Below, one piece after another: positions 30,801 through 50,674 of a DNA stretch of 64,000 bases (positions within the stretch are counted from its first letter, which is position 1; every line of letters begins with the position of its first letter). Source of the stretch: Salarias fasciatus. Lineage: Eukaryota > Chordata > Actinopteri > Blenniiformes > Blenniidae. The stretch lies in the NCBI RefSeq assembly GCF_902148845.1, contig NC_043760.1, forward strand, positions 24,023,743-24,087,742, in the 5' to 3' direction. The notes under the pieces are model-generated. The model made no database searches and was not told the DNA's origin. It saw nothing but the letters and a program-made list of their open reading frames with translations. A program made the translations under genes and the position numbers.

Positions 30801-33760
30801 GGAACGTTTTTTTTTTTTTTTGGGGGGGGGGGGTGGATGTGTGTGTTTGCTGCCTGCGGAGGGATGGAGTGAGTTTGACCGGCGTCGCGTTTGTTTGCTA
30901 AATATGTACTGTCTTCCAGCTGCCTGTTTTAAATGTACTAAACGATTAAACAAAAAATGCCTGCCAGTCCCAGTCCTCCAAATGAGGAAGTTCCTGGAAA
31001 TTATGTCTAATTTTCATTTACTGTTTTTGTTTAGAGAAATTAAAAACATTGTTTTTCTTTAATAAACATTAGATGTGGCGATAAGGTGATTTTGTTGTCT
31101 TCCCACTGTTGAGCCACTTGTTTTTCGAGAGTTTTCTCAGACTTCCCATTTGCTAAGAACTGCATCTACCTGAATTAATGTTTTTCTTTCATTTCCTCCT
31201 TATCTCACGGTGAACATATCCACTATACCTCATATATGTCTCATATCTCCATATCTCCAGGACAACTTTCTGCGTGGGGATGGGAACCGGCGAGTGCAGC
31301 ACCACCACCAGCAGCAGCAGCAGCAGCAGCGAAAGCCCCGTAAAAAGACCAAACCCCCGGCACTCACCAAAAAACACAAAAAGAAGAGGAGGAGAGGGCC
31401 GCGGAGGCCTCAGAAACCCATCCCGCCAGCGTTGCCGCAGGGGAACCTGGGAATGCCTTCTACGAGCCTGGCGATGCCGCTGCAGGCCAGCATCAGGTCC
31501 GCCGCAGCCGTAGATCCAGTGTCCGGAGAATAGCCTGGTCACGTTTGAAGCGTTGTTACACCTCGGTAGCACTTTCGGTTTCTATTTTCAACTGTGTGGG
31601 GTGTCATTTGTGTGGCAGGAGTCCTTCAACTCCGGACCTGAGCACGGAGGAGCTTCCCGACGATATCACCAATGACATGGCAGACATTCCAAACGACCTG
31701 GAGTTGAACCAGGAGGATTTCTCCGACGTGTTGCCCAGACTACCTGACGACCTGCAGGACTTCGACTTGTTTGAAGGTTGTCTTCCAGCTCTTCTCATTC
31801 ACCGCTTTGGCCTGATCTGTGTTGATGAACAGACAGTGTTTTTGGGACGTTTGGAGGTCTGTAGCTATTGACAGCAGAAAGTTAGCCACCTCTATTCCAC
31901 TATGACTTCGTGCCTGAGTTGCTGTTCCTCCGTATCGCTTCTCTTTTGTTACAGTCCCTGATTGTGGAATACTTTGTGGCGAGGAAAGTTCACTGTTAGA
32001 CTTATTGCACAATTGGCTTCCTGGATCACACTGGAGTTCCATTCTTTCACAAACGTTTGTTGAAATAGTCTGCATGCCCACGTGCTTGATTCTATACACC
32101 TGTGGCCATGGAAGTGAGTGGAAAACCTCAGTTCAATGATTTGGAGGGCTGAGCGAATACTTTTGACAATGTAGTGTATTCCTCCTCACAAGACAGAAGT
32201 GTAGCAATAACACCGAATCCTTGGCGGATGAATCATGCTGAAGAACTGATTACATGTGTATTTCAAACAGTAGGATCAACCACTTAACACATCAGAGTAG
32301 ATTCAACATCCGTCCAGCAGCAGCAGAGAGATGGGAAGAGGAGAGTTTGATCAGCTCTAAACTGCCTCTTACAGCCGTGTTCTCACTCATGTTGTATGAT
32401 AAATTAACTGGATGGATTATGAGGTTGGTGTTTTCTACTCACAGAGAACTTATAAAATGTCCCAGAATCTGAGAAACCACAGGAATCCCTCTGTTGTGGG
32501 ACGTTACAGCAGCGCCGACGTGTGTCACATCCTGTTGACTGAGGCTGTTAGATTCAGCTCATAATGTGTGGCGTGTTGTTCAGACCACACCGGGATTATT
32601 TTATTAGTTCCTCAAGAGATCTTGATCTCCTTGTTTGGATTTTAGCTGTTCCCCCTCCGTAGCTGGATGATAGTGGTACCAGTGTTTTTACTGAACTATA
32701 CTCGGTGTGACCCCAGCCTCCGTCTCTGACTTTGCAATGCTTTGACTGTGCAGGTAAGAACGGCGAGCTGCTGCCCACCACGGAGGAGGCCGAGGAGCTG
32801 GTCCGCGCTCTGCAGGCCATGGGCTCCTACCCGGACTCCCTGGTGTGCCTGACCTCCATGGGGGACCTGGCCCCGGCCGACGGCGTCGACCACAGGTCCC
32901 TGACCGTGTTCCCCGGCCCGGTGCAGCCGGGCGCCATGGGAGACCTGCTCCACAGCCGCATCCCGGCGGAGAACTTCACCAGCCTGGAGCTGGAGGACAA
33001 TCTCCTGCAGTCCACCGGGGACCACTTCGCCCCGTCGCCGCCATCTCAGCCCGCCAGCCAGCCCCCGACCTCGTCGTCGTCGTCGTCCGCAGTATCCGCC
33101 ACCTCCATAACCGAGAGGACGTTCTCGCGGACGCACCCGTCGCACGTGCTGGCCAAGCCGGACGCCGCGTCCACGTCGTCCCCCCAGGGCAGCCACTACA
33201 GCAGCGAGCACGTGCCATCCCCGTACAGCGACCACATATCGTCCCCCCACGCCAGCTCCTTCCAGACGGACGCCCCCCTCCTGCTGGAAGTCCCTCTCAG
33301 CGGGGTGCCGGGGCCGCCGCGCCCCACGTGGAACAACCTCCCGCTCCCCATCGCCGACCCCACGCAGTTCGGCAGCCTGATCGGGTCCGAGAGTCACCTC
33401 ATCTCCACGTCCCTGTCCACCCCGCCCGCCACCACCACCCACTCGGTGACCCTGCAGCCCATGGCCGCCCTGTCGGCGATGCCCCAGGGCGGCCTGACGG
33501 GCCTAACGACTGCCCCGGCGCCCGCGCCCTCGTCCTCGCTCCCCTCCCCCTCCCACGACCTGCTGGCCTCCTCGCAGCCCAAGCAGCAGCTCCCCCAGTT
33601 CAGCGCGGCCTTCGGCCATCAACTGGCCTCCCACAGCGGCATCCCGAAAGACGTGCAGCCCAGCCACAGCTCCACGGCGCCCCCCGCCGGCTTCTCCATC
33701 GTCAGTGCCACCGCTGCAAGTGCCAACAGCGCCACGCCGCCGTTCACGCAGAGCAAGTGA
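27807..33760 (+). CDS. ino80d: INO80 complex subunit D
   Basis: A nuclear subunit of the INO80 ATP-dependent chromatin-remodelling complex. Nine coding exons: 27807-28024, 28107-28921, 29049-29148, 29231-29455, 30324-30433, 30639-30772, 31261-31496, 31619-31776, 32754-33760; 1000 residues against 1027 in human. The start is the ATG that gives MYEGKHIHFSEV, identical to human. Two Cys/His-rich putative DNA-binding modules (zf-C3Hc3H type) are visible, one at the N terminus (LCSYSPKLCKQRRLNGYAFC on) and one mid-protein (CTGSTKGQACNNRALPFTRH on). A Gln/His run and a basic segment (KKHKKKRRRGPRRPQKP) follow, then the acidic LNQEDFSDVLPRLPDDLQDF motif and a long Ser/Pro-rich tail with SPKQQLPQFSAAFGHQL-like sequence. 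The 82-bp intron at 29149-29230 has a weak donor (GTCGGT) but is required by frame. Confidence 0.96.
31301..31329 (+). repeat. CAG/CAC repeat coding for Gln/His run in ino80d
   Basis: Trinucleotide run inside a coding exon. It encodes several His then about seven Gln before RKPRKKTKPPALTKK. Human INO80D has a shorter Gln run at the same place, so length variation is tolerated. Confidence 0.85.
31845..32176 (-). mobile_element. truncated Tc1/[11 protein letters not shown] DNA transposon, 5' end
   Basis: On the minus strand the element starts beside TA (32177-32178) with CACTACATTGTCAAAAGTAT, the terminal repeat of a common fish Tc1-like family. It continues through its known leader (CTTCCATGGCCACAGGTGTA) and into the N-terminal transposase region (ACAGCAACTCAGGCACGAAG; GCTACAGACCTCCAAAC). 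Similarity fades near 31845 and no second terminal repeat is present, so only about 330 bp of a roughly 1.5-kb element remain. Many substitutions and internal gaps make it inactive and old. It lies in the intron between ino80d exons 31619-31776 and 32754-33760, opposite to the gene. Confidence 0.78.
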
Positions 33761-34685
33761 GCGCCGGCAGCGGGCAGCGGTCCGTGGACTGGCAGCCACT
33801 TAGGATCCGGCCGTCTGGCTTCTCATTAACCCCCCCCCATCCGCGACACGTGTGCAATGTGGTAATCGTGCACTATTTGATAATGAATTTGCACAACCTC
33901 AGATTTTCCTCCAATCGTTCTTTGTCCCCCCTCCCCCCCCCCTTCTGGAGCCAGACGTTGCCCGAGATCTTAAGTCGGTGCGAGTCCACTCGTTTGATGC
34001 CTTGTGGTTTCGTCAGCAGGGGGTTAACAGTCAGATTTGTTTTGTTTAGTTTTTCTCGATCGTGGTGATATAAGCGGGTGAAAATTGGCGAGAAGGACCT
34101 TTAGCAGAGATTATCTGTGTCACAGTGCTCAGAATTCATAGACGCCTCAATCAATGGTCAGTTTGGTTTGCTTTGCCAGTTCCAGTCCTGTCTTAAAAGG
34201 ATCAACTGTACCCTGCCTTGCTCAGATGGCCATTGCTTTTTCTTTGATTTATCGTTTTCTCTCTCCCCCCCTCCCCCACCTGTTTCACACACCGCTTCCG
34301 TCACCCTCTGAAAAAACACCAGTACAGATTAGTGACATCTTCGTGATCCATTATGTTTCAAGCTATTTAACTGTTACCATGATTATAGAGTCGGATTTCA
34401 CGGTCGTGAATTTACCAAAATACTTTAAACAGCTGTTTTTATATTGTGTATATTGTACATGTGCTCATTTATTGGTTTTGCTCAGACGTCAAAATCTCTG
34501 ACCTCGCCATTGGTTGTGGGACTCTGAGTGGCCTAGTAGACACTTGAAGGTAACTCTAGTTTCTTAAAGCAATAAACACATTAACGTTGTAAGATATTTT
34601 TATTGGTCTCATCACATGTAGCTTCACTTCCTTAAACCAGGCTGGATCAGGACTCGTCTTTGATCTCGATTAACTTGTAAAAAAC

Positions 34686-34720
<35 letters not shown>

Positions 34721-36433
34721 CCATTTCAGAACCGACTCCAGACACGATAAATCAGGTTTTTCACTCTGAGTGATTTTTATTTTTTGGCTAATAAATGCGC
34801 TTCAGTGTTACGGGGAGGATGAAGACGACTTTAATCCAGGGACTTTAAGTGTCTACTCTCACAGGTGCTCTGTGGTCCACATGCACAATGGTTTTTTTTT
34901 TTTTTTTTTAATGGCTTGCATGTCTGACAAAAAGCAAAGTTTCAGGATTTCCCCCCCCCAAGGAAGACCAGATTACCCACAACAGACGGCGAATTGGAAC
35001 CTCCACTCGTAACGCGGCGGTAGAAATTGGTGTATTTTGCACGTCTGAAGTAAAGCAAATGTCCGTTTTACTCGGTTTTAAAAGTGATGTTTTTAAGCGA
35101 CGAAACCGGCGAAAACCTGCAGTCTAGTTCGGGAGTTTTGGAAAGCGAGGACTCGTTGGCCTCGGCTCACGCAGCAACAGCAACACCATGGGTTTTGATA
35201 GATATTATATTAGACATTTGACGGATCGTCAGACATTGTTGAGTATTAGGTATATAGAATAGCAGTCTCTATCTTGGGGTTTGTTGGTGAATTATTGAGT
35301 AGCAATGGATTGAAAATTGTTATTTGCAATGTATTCAGTGGAACCTGTGTCTTGTGGAATGAGTCTCTTGCTTTTAATGGCTATCAAAATGGTCGTGAGT
35401 TCTCTTTCGTCGGAGGGATCAATGTCTGTATGCCGTCATTCTGTTTGTGATACATATTCTGGTGGAGAATTTTTTTTTGTTGTTGTTGTTGCTGTTTTTT
35501 GATAGCTATTAAACTCCAGAAGGAAGTCTGAGATGGCATGGGGCAGCAAACCTATTTTTTTTTTTTTTTTTTTACGTGAGAGCGTACAAATGGTCACTGG
35601 CTTGGAATGAAAAGTTGGACTTTATGCATCATTGGAGAAAACAAAAAAAAGACAAAAAAAAAACAGATCACCGTACTATTTCAACATAGATTTTGCACAG
35701 GAGTGAATGAGGCCGGTGGTGTTTCACATGTCCCGTGTCCGTCTTGCCTTTCGCCCCCCTTCCCTCTTTCTCTCTCTCTCTGCTCATTACATGAACAGCT
35801 GCCATCCTTACATCTCTGAGCCTGCACCAGACACCCGTATTTCCAGCTGTGAGAAGGCCCAGTTCTGTCTCTCCCTTCCAAAGAGAGAAAAAACAAAAAA
35901 CAAAACAAAAAGCACGTTATGAAGTGTGAACCTGTAGCTCCGCTGGAGACGGACGGCTGGCCTTCTCCTCCGCCATCGCAGTGTTTCACCCCCTCCCTCC
36001 ATCCCCTCCCCAGAGTTCAGACGGAGACAGAGTATGGGTGAAAACGAAATAAGCAAGGCAATACTGCTGTAACCACATCGCATGAGATTAGTTTCCCCTC
36101 CCAACAAACCGCGCAGAACAAAATCCGACAGGGCTCGTAGGCACGCGCAACTGCTTGAATCCAGAGATGGCTGACAAATTCCTATACTCATTGAATGTAC
36201 TGTATTACTGTTTTTAAAGATAGGATGAGCTAATCTAGTCACCTTTTGTTATTGGTCCTTGTTTAATTTGTCTAAGGTATTTTTTGTATACAAAAGTTTA
36301 CATTTTTATGTATATTTTTCTTGTGTACAAATTATGTAATAAGTGTACAAACACTGTATGTAATATCTGTATATAGTGTGAGAAATTTGATCTTTTGTTT
36401 TTGGATGTATAAATAAAACTTGCTGTGAGGTTA
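33761..36433 (+). other. ino80d: 3' UTR of ino80d
   Basis: About 2.7 kb from the stop codon to just after the AATAAA at 36412-36417. It holds several T runs (34690-34720, 35552-35573), (TTG)n near 35480 and an earlier AATAAA near 34571 that could give a short form. Human INO80D also has a very long 3' UTR. Confidence 0.65.
36412..36417 (+). terminator. ino80d: distal poly(A) signal of ino80d
   Basis: AATAAA preceded by AT-rich, TGTA-containing sequence (36290-36400, TGTA words bind CFIm) and followed by TGTGAGG and T-rich sequence; this is a strong candidate cleavage region. Confidence 0.65.
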
Positions 36434-37540
36434 TTTGCTGACATGGTTTGATGTGGGTTTTTTTTTTTTTTTTTTTTTTTTAAAGCGGTTAATTCATAAG
36501 TGGTAATTTACCGGGTATTATATACTAATGGCCAATTTTATATGTAATTGAAAAATTTTATTATTGCAAAACCATGTAATTAAATTGAGCTGCAATCTCA
36601 TTAAAAAACAAACCGTTGAATAAACGTGAAGGACTAGTATGCAGGTTGCAGTGACACCTAGCGGTGTGTTTGCGCACTGCAGCCACACCCTTCCTGAGCA
36701 GCCATGAAGGTGGATGAGGAGAGGTCAAAGCCTGAAATGCTTTAAATATTTCACTTTCTGTGATAAATAAATAAAATGTAGAAAGGTTTCACTGTTTGGA
36801 TTGAATTATGGGCGGTATTTGAACTTTTTTAGAGGCGCCTGGACATGAAGTTAAAAATAAACTCATAAATGAATTAGCGGCCATCTGCCAATGAATGTGT
36901 GACCAAGGCATCTGTGCTCGACGGACTGCGAAAGATAAATTTCACTGTTTTGACTTTGAATTAAGTGAGGAAGGAATGTTAAAGCACACGAAACATCCAA
37001 AAGTCCAAGTCTTGATGCTTTATCACATAAAAACACTTCTACGTCTCAGTTTCTGATAATAGTGCCTAGTTTGAAATCTAGTTTCTATTTATATTTCAAG
37101 AAAATCTACTTTAGCTCTTGGTTAATTACCAGAATAAAAATAATTTTAAAGTAAATGAACTTCTGTTTCACAGTATTGAATATTTAAATCAGAACTAAAC
37201 CATTTTGATTTACATTTAATAAGGTATGTCTAATTGTCTAACAAAGTGATTTGTTTTCATAGAACGTCTTCTTGATGTATTCAAGTGCTTCAACAAACTC
37301 GCATTTGAATATTTCACTTCTGTTGTGAATGTTTGACACTCAAGGTGAATAATATCTAATATCAGATCGCTTCCTTTACATTTCACCATTTCCAAAAAGT
37401 CTAAACTAACATCAGTAATCAAAATAAAACTTTAACCACAAGCAGAACGATACCGCTGCTGTATGTCCACACTGTGCTTCAAGAAGCTGTTGAAGGGAAA
37501 ACAAACATCCAAACAGCTCAAATCCGGACTCTTTTTCAAT
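36434..37540. other. intergenic region at the tail-to-tail synteny junction
   Basis: About 1.1 kb between the 3' ends of ino80d (plus) and stk24 (minus). It is AT-rich, with a 20-bp T run near 36462-36481 and no recognised exon. A segment near 36640-36730 (CACCTAGCGGTG) may belong to a short dispersed repeat, but this is not firm. Confidence 0.55.
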
Positions 37541-38764
37541 TTTATTATTATTTAATCATTTGACAACTTCCAGCAAATCCAACAGCACGGTCTTGAATTA
37601 GCAAACATGAATACTGGACTCTAAACTTTCAGCAAAGTCACACAAAATCAAAAAGTACATTTCAAATGATTGCTATCCAGTGTTAACTGAAACTCGAGCA
37701 CGTCACGGAATCAAAATGTACTCTCTCTATTACATAATACTGCTCTTTGGGGGTTATAAAAATAGTTTATTATATGCCTACCTGTGCTAAGAAATGACTC
37801 GTGTCAATCACACTGCTTTATTGCCAGAACACACACAAAAGGGGGGGAAAAACTGCAACATAAAGGATCCTTAAGTACCATTTAAAAAAATAAAACAAAA
37901 GAACTTGCAAAGTGCAACACAAAGACATGAAGAAGGTGCAAATTGTTTAGCATTTGTTTGTGGTGGAGGGTTCAGATGGCACATTTCACATCTGCGATTG
38001 AAGAGTTGAGTCATTTTTGAGGGGAGAGCAGGAGAAACAGAAAACACTTCGACGTGCTGAACGTTTCACTACTTTCAGTTCAGCGTCACTTTCTGCTCGC
38101 TCGCTGAGCTGTTCTGACAGCAGCAGGCGGGGACGAACAGTTACACGGCGTTCTGTCAAAATCCACAACAATGATTTCTGCACGCCTCTCTTCTCGGGAA
38201 TAACGGCCCAGTCAGCCGCCGGATCGCTCCATGAACAGCTAAAACCGGCTCAGGGAAAAGTAACGGGAGTAACGCTGCGGGATGTTACAGAGGTTTATAG
38301 TCCGGCAGGGAATATGGAGCTGGAATATTTTGGTCACAGATTATGATCCAACGCTGGATTGTTTCTGCACGAGCAGACCAGACTTGGAGACATTCCTGCT
38401 CCCGGCTGAGCCGCCGAGAGGCAAGTCGACTGCCAAATTGTCACTTTTGCTCCCAGACTTTTGTACCGCTTCGATGAACGACATGCCAGGTTCACTAAAT
38501 CAGCTCTGAATCCAGATGGAAAGATTGCCATTTCATGTTTTAAACTGTTGACGAAGCACACTTCAGATATCCTCAAAATAGGTCCTCCAAGATCAAATAA
38601 CTGAACTGGTGTGAATATTTCTAAGTTATTCTGATTTAGTAAACCCATATTTGGAAGTTTGCATGTTCTCGCTGTGGCTTTTCTCCTTCTTCCACTACCT
38701 AAAAACACTCCACTGTGGATCTCAGCAGCTCCTAATGTAGCTAAGAGATATGTCAAGTTGGATA

Positions 38765-38835
38765 TATCTGGAAGACGAGAAAGACCAAACGCACGTAGGG
38801 AGAACGTGCAAACTTCACACAGGAAAACCACTGAC
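38765..38835 (-). repeat. fragment of a common fish interspersed repeat
   Basis: AGGGAGAACGTGCAAACTTC and flanking bases match, in reverse, the widespread fish sequence that reads GTGTGGAGTTTGCATGTTCT. Related fragments occur at 49774-49905, 50521-50600 and 53505-53590. Confidence 0.55.
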
Positions 38836-39116
38836 TGGGACCAGAGTGCTGAGCAGTCAGATAGAAACTGTTCAAACACAGTTGGAAGCAGGATTAACTA
38901 AATACTGGTGACAGAAGAGCATGAAGACAGAATGAGGATATCTGAGTCTGTGAAGTTGCCTCTTTAACAGGAAAACCTGGAGACTCCAAGCAGTTCACAG
39001 CATTTTCCACCAGACTTTTGAAACTTTTACCGACATGCGCTTCATGGTTTTATTTTGTTTCCACATGGATGCAAATTTAAATGTTGCAGAAGATGATTTA
39101 TCATAACAGAGGGATT

Positions 39117-39151
39117 ACATTATACAGGTGTTCCTAATAAAGTGGGCACTT
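39117..39151 (+). mobile_element. possible DNA-transposon end remnant
   Basis: ACAGGTGTTCCTAATAAAGT is a phrase seen at the ends of widespread fish DNA elements. Only about 35 bp are recognisable and no partner end was found. Confidence 0.35.
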
Positions 39152-40107
39152 TAAATTATATATTAGTTTCACAAAAAAAAAAAAAGAAAAAGAAAAAAGA
39201 AAAATCCATCTCAGAAAACGCCTCTAAAATGCATGAATGACAGTTGTTCAAGAACACGGGACCATTTGTTAATGTGCACCTTAGATGAAAGAAAACACTT
39301 TGATCGCTCTGGAGTTGTCTTTTAAAGTTTTGCTGCATCTGCATTATTTTAATACCAGAAAGAGAAAAGACGGGAAAAGAAGAGAAAATGTAAACAAAAA
39401 CAGTAATTTAACTTTTTTCTTTTTTTTTTAAAGCTGATACTATCCATCCCATTCATCACAAATACTATAAGGCTGATTCGACTCTGTTCAGGACTCCACA
39501 TTCTCTCCTTCCTGTAGCGGCGTGCTACAACACACACTGCCCAGGCCAACCGGTAGGCTGGATACTGTTAATACTATCATGCACATTCCTTTAAAACTAC
39601 AGTCGGAAGTAGTAGTAGAAGTAGTAGTAGTAGTAGTGCCGCTTGTCTCCAGACACCTCTAGGCTTTATGCTAATATGTACATCTGAGAGCGGAGTCCTC
39701 TGCGGTGTGAGGAGTGTGTCTGAACGTACCACTACCGAACCTCCCACTGATCCAGACGGGAGGGGACAGCCAAGCGAATATCACACTGCACAGCCAGCTC
39801 CGGAGGCGAGCCGAGAGACTGCAGGTGGACCCAGAAAGTCCCAGATAGGATGATGCATACCTGCAAAAACACTGTAAGTCTCATGCTACTGTTTTATGGC
39901 TACTTTGTTTATAGTCCAAGGCATTTATACTTGAAGTGCAATTAAAGCTGTGGGTACGTGAGGAGACCGTACCGCCGCAGCTCCCAGGAAGACGAACCGA
40001 GTCTGCTGATTTAGAGACCAGACCGCAGCACTGTTCATGGAATGAATGGATGAAAACTCACTTCTTCTCTCATCAACCAAATGCATCAATTAAGAAGAAA
40101 AAAAAAA

Positions 40108-40134
40108 GGGGGGGGGGGGGGGGGGGGGGGGGGG
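40108..40134 (+). repeat. poly(G) tract of about 27
   Basis: An A run leads into an uninterrupted G run. The length may be inexact in the assembly. It would be C-rich in the stk24 transcript, which is on the minus strand. Confidence 0.85.
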
Positions 40135-40684
40135 CGATGAAGCGGAGTACAGCAAACGCAGCAAGCCGGAGACGGAGCGTCCAGTGTCTAAAGCTGGTGG
40201 GGCTTCAGCGATCCAGCCAGTTTCTACATTCTCCGTCAGAGTTACAGCCACGGCGATGAGGGCGGGAGCCCAAAAGAGCTGAAGAGATTCGAGAAGAGTC
40301 TCAAACGACACGAGACCAGCTGGAGAGAGAAATCAAAAACTGATATACAAAAGAACAAGTACAAAGGCAAGGCAATCTCGTATGTGGCCACTTTTGTCTC
40401 GCAAAATATTTTCCTCACTGTCATTATCTACAAATTGCATTTTGGCCATTTGTACACAGCGGTTCCAAACGAGCCATTGTTGTTTTTTTGTTTTTTTTTT
40501 TTTGTTGTTTTTTCATTACTCTGTAAAAATCAGCTTATTTACAAGTCTGTACAGCCACCCTGTAGCGCTCCATCCGTCTCCCAGAGGACCCAATCCACTT
40601 AAAGCAGGATACCTGAGTTTTTAAAACAATACTCGCACGCCACTCTCCACCGGACAGCTCGCACAGCACAGCCACGCATGCACG

Positions 40685-40714
<30 letters not shown>
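40685..40714. repeat. (AATC)n microsatellite
   Basis: Seven to eight AATC units in the presumed stk24 3' UTR. A (GGA)n run follows at about 40843-40866. Confidence 0.9.
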
Positions 40715-40715
<1 letters not shown>

Positions 40716-41085
40716 GCAAAGTCTTTACTCCAAACGAACGCTGGATGTAAACCTTTGTGGAAAAAAGACACACCTCACCAAAACCAAAAACTCAAAGAGT
40801 CATTCCACAAAGATCACTGCTGACGCTTCAAATAAAACGCTGGAGGAGGAGGAGGAGGAGGAGGAGGTATTGACATCTTACAGCAGGTGACTGTCTGTCC
40901 TGAATAGGACCCTCTGGCGCTGCGCTAGCATATGAACACACGTTAACTAGGCCGGGATTCGCTTCAGGCAAGTGAGCGGTGGAGACCTTCCTGGGAGACT
41001 TCATCCCGGCTGTGGAGGTCAGAGGAAGCGGTCTGACTGCTACTATCAGGGCGGGGAAGTGGAGCAGAGCCGGACCGAGCTCTTC

Positions 41086-49166
<8,081 letters not shown>

Positions 49167-49680
49167 GGCGTCAGATGAGCAGAAAATGACGCCTTTATCG
49201 TCTTTTTCTGCTTTCCAACTCGTTACTTTCTTGTTAAACCTCCGATGCAGACGATCCTACTGCAAACCCTGTACAGGTAGCGGTCGTAGCAAGGCAAAAA
49301 AGTCGCTTATTTGCGGCGAAAAAGTGTTGAGCTTGTCTTGTCGGCGTCTCCTTCGAGCTGCCTTCTTCCCCTCACTCGCCTTCCGCAGTTAACGTTAGCT
49401 AACGGTAGCGACGCCTGCCACTTTAGCGGCTAGTTAGCAAACAGTTAGCTCAGTAAGTCAACCTCAGCCGCCCGACGCGGTCCCTATGGCCGCACTTGAC
49501 AGTTTCCCGGTGAAGCGGCAGCGCTCCGGCCTGGAACAGTTGCGGGGTGTCGATAAATGCACCGCGCCGAGGAGTTTTATCGCTTGTTTTGTTCTACACT
49601 CTCATCACTTTTCTCTGCCGTCCGGCGCCATCTTGGTTAATGTCATTTCCATTTTCCGGGGGACCAATCAGAGAGGGGGA
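49167..49680 (-). promoter_or_regulatory. stk24: stk24 promoter and 5' UTR, CpG-rich
   Basis: CpG-rich DNA directly upstream of the stk24 start codon. It includes GCGCCATCTTGG at about 49626-49636, which in gene orientation reads CCAAGATGGCGC, the YY1-type element often found just downstream of TATA-less start sites. No TATA box is obvious. The transcription start is therefore probably near 49.6 kb. Confidence 0.6.
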
Positions 49681-49773
49681 GAGCGGAGCGCGCGCACATG
49701 TTGTCATTCATAAACCCGGTCCAAAAAACATTCGCGAGAGGTTAAAGGATGACCTTAAATAGGTGTGGATGTG

Positions 49774-49905
49774 ATCGTATGCATCAATCTGTGTCTCTGT
49801 GTTTGTTCTGTGATGGACCTGTGACCTGTCTGAGCAGTACAGTCAGCTGGGACTGACTCCAGTGACCTCTGACCCCGAACCTGAGACAGTGGTACAGAGC
49901 AGTGA
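49774..49905 (+). repeat. fish interspersed repeat, 3' half
   Basis: The order of phrases (TGTGATGGACCTGTGACCTG, then GTCAGCTGGGACTGACTCCA, then ACCCCGAACCTGAGACAG) follows the common fish repeat whose consensus has CTGTGATGG, CAGCTGGGA and GACCCTGAA in that order. It is diverged. Family name not assigned. Confidence 0.55.
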
Positions 49906-50520
49906 TTCACAAACTTTTTCTTGATGGGCCCAAATTTCACTCTTGCTCACTTAGGGGCTCCTTATAACACAAATAACAGTATTTTTTTTCTTCCATAAAT
50001 GACATAAAGGCAGACTCATCTACACCTAAGATATAAATAACCATTATACCCCTTAAAATAAAAAGATCAAAAGTGCTTCACCCCTCTCCAATCTTTGGTG
50101 TGCCCCGTCCCCATGGGAGTCGGACCATTAAAATACTGTATAATGGTGTGTACAAATTGTGATGAGACTGACATACAGGAAAAAAAATGATGTCAAGTAA
50201 AGCTTACAATGATATTTTTTTGTCAGTGTAATGTATCTTAAATCAACAACAACACTGTGTATGCCTGTGTGTATCTATTTTATGTGTGTCAACATCAGTG
50301 GGATGTCCAGAGTATCAAAAATACTATTTAACAGAATATGTTAATGATGACAAAATGCAGGAATTAAAAATATGCATTTAATAGGCAATGAACTTTGCCA
50401 CATATATGTTTATAAGATGTTTTATTATTATAATTTTAAGGCACTTTTAATGGCAATTGGTTGTTCAATGAGCATTTCTGGGTATTAAACATATTGTATC
50501 AGAATAATTACATATTAGGT

Positions 50521-50600
50521 GGTCTTTCCGTGTGGAGTTTGCATGTCCTCACCACGCATGTGTGGGTTTCCTCCAACAGTACAAAAACATGCACTTGAAG
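50521..50600 (+). repeat. fish interspersed repeat, 5' half
   Basis: CCGTGTGGAGTTTGCATGTC, GTGTGGGTTTCCTCC and AAACATGCACTTGAAG occur in the order of the common repeat. It is followed by AACGATCCCAAATT and the GT run, where the consensus has a related sequence. Confidence 0.6.
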
Positions 50601-50617
50601 TTGATTAACGATCCCAA

Positions 50618-50621
<4 letters not shown>

Positions 50622-50672
<51 letters not shown>
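50622..50672. repeat. (GT)25 microsatellite
   Basis: A perfect 51-bp run, the longest dinucleotide repeat in the window. Confidence 0.95.

Positions 50673-50674
<2 letters not shown>

Larger units (their letters stand above)
37540..41085 (-). other. stk24: 3' UTR of stk24 (extent inferred)
   Basis: No other gene was found between the proposed stk24 stop codon and the ino80d 3' end. Possible poly(A) signals on the minus strand (TTTATT on plus) occur at 37817-37822, 37766-37771 and near 37545. The region contains a 27-bp G run, (AATC)n, GTA-rich and GGA repeats and a fragment of a fish interspersed repeat. The true 3' end needs transcript data. Confidence 0.45.

Noticed and set aside
32696-33442. 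248-codon open frame on minus
   Set aside because: It is a Gly/Arg-rich shadow of the GC-rich ino80d exon.
32845-34068. 407-codon open frame on plus
   Set aside because: It overlaps the ino80d last exon in a different frame, is Arg/Pro/Ala-rich from GC bias and has no recognisable domain.
36640-36735. CACCTAGCGGTG segment as a dispersed repeat, possibly shared with about 17088
   Set aside because: Only a few words agree between the two places; not enough to define a repeat.
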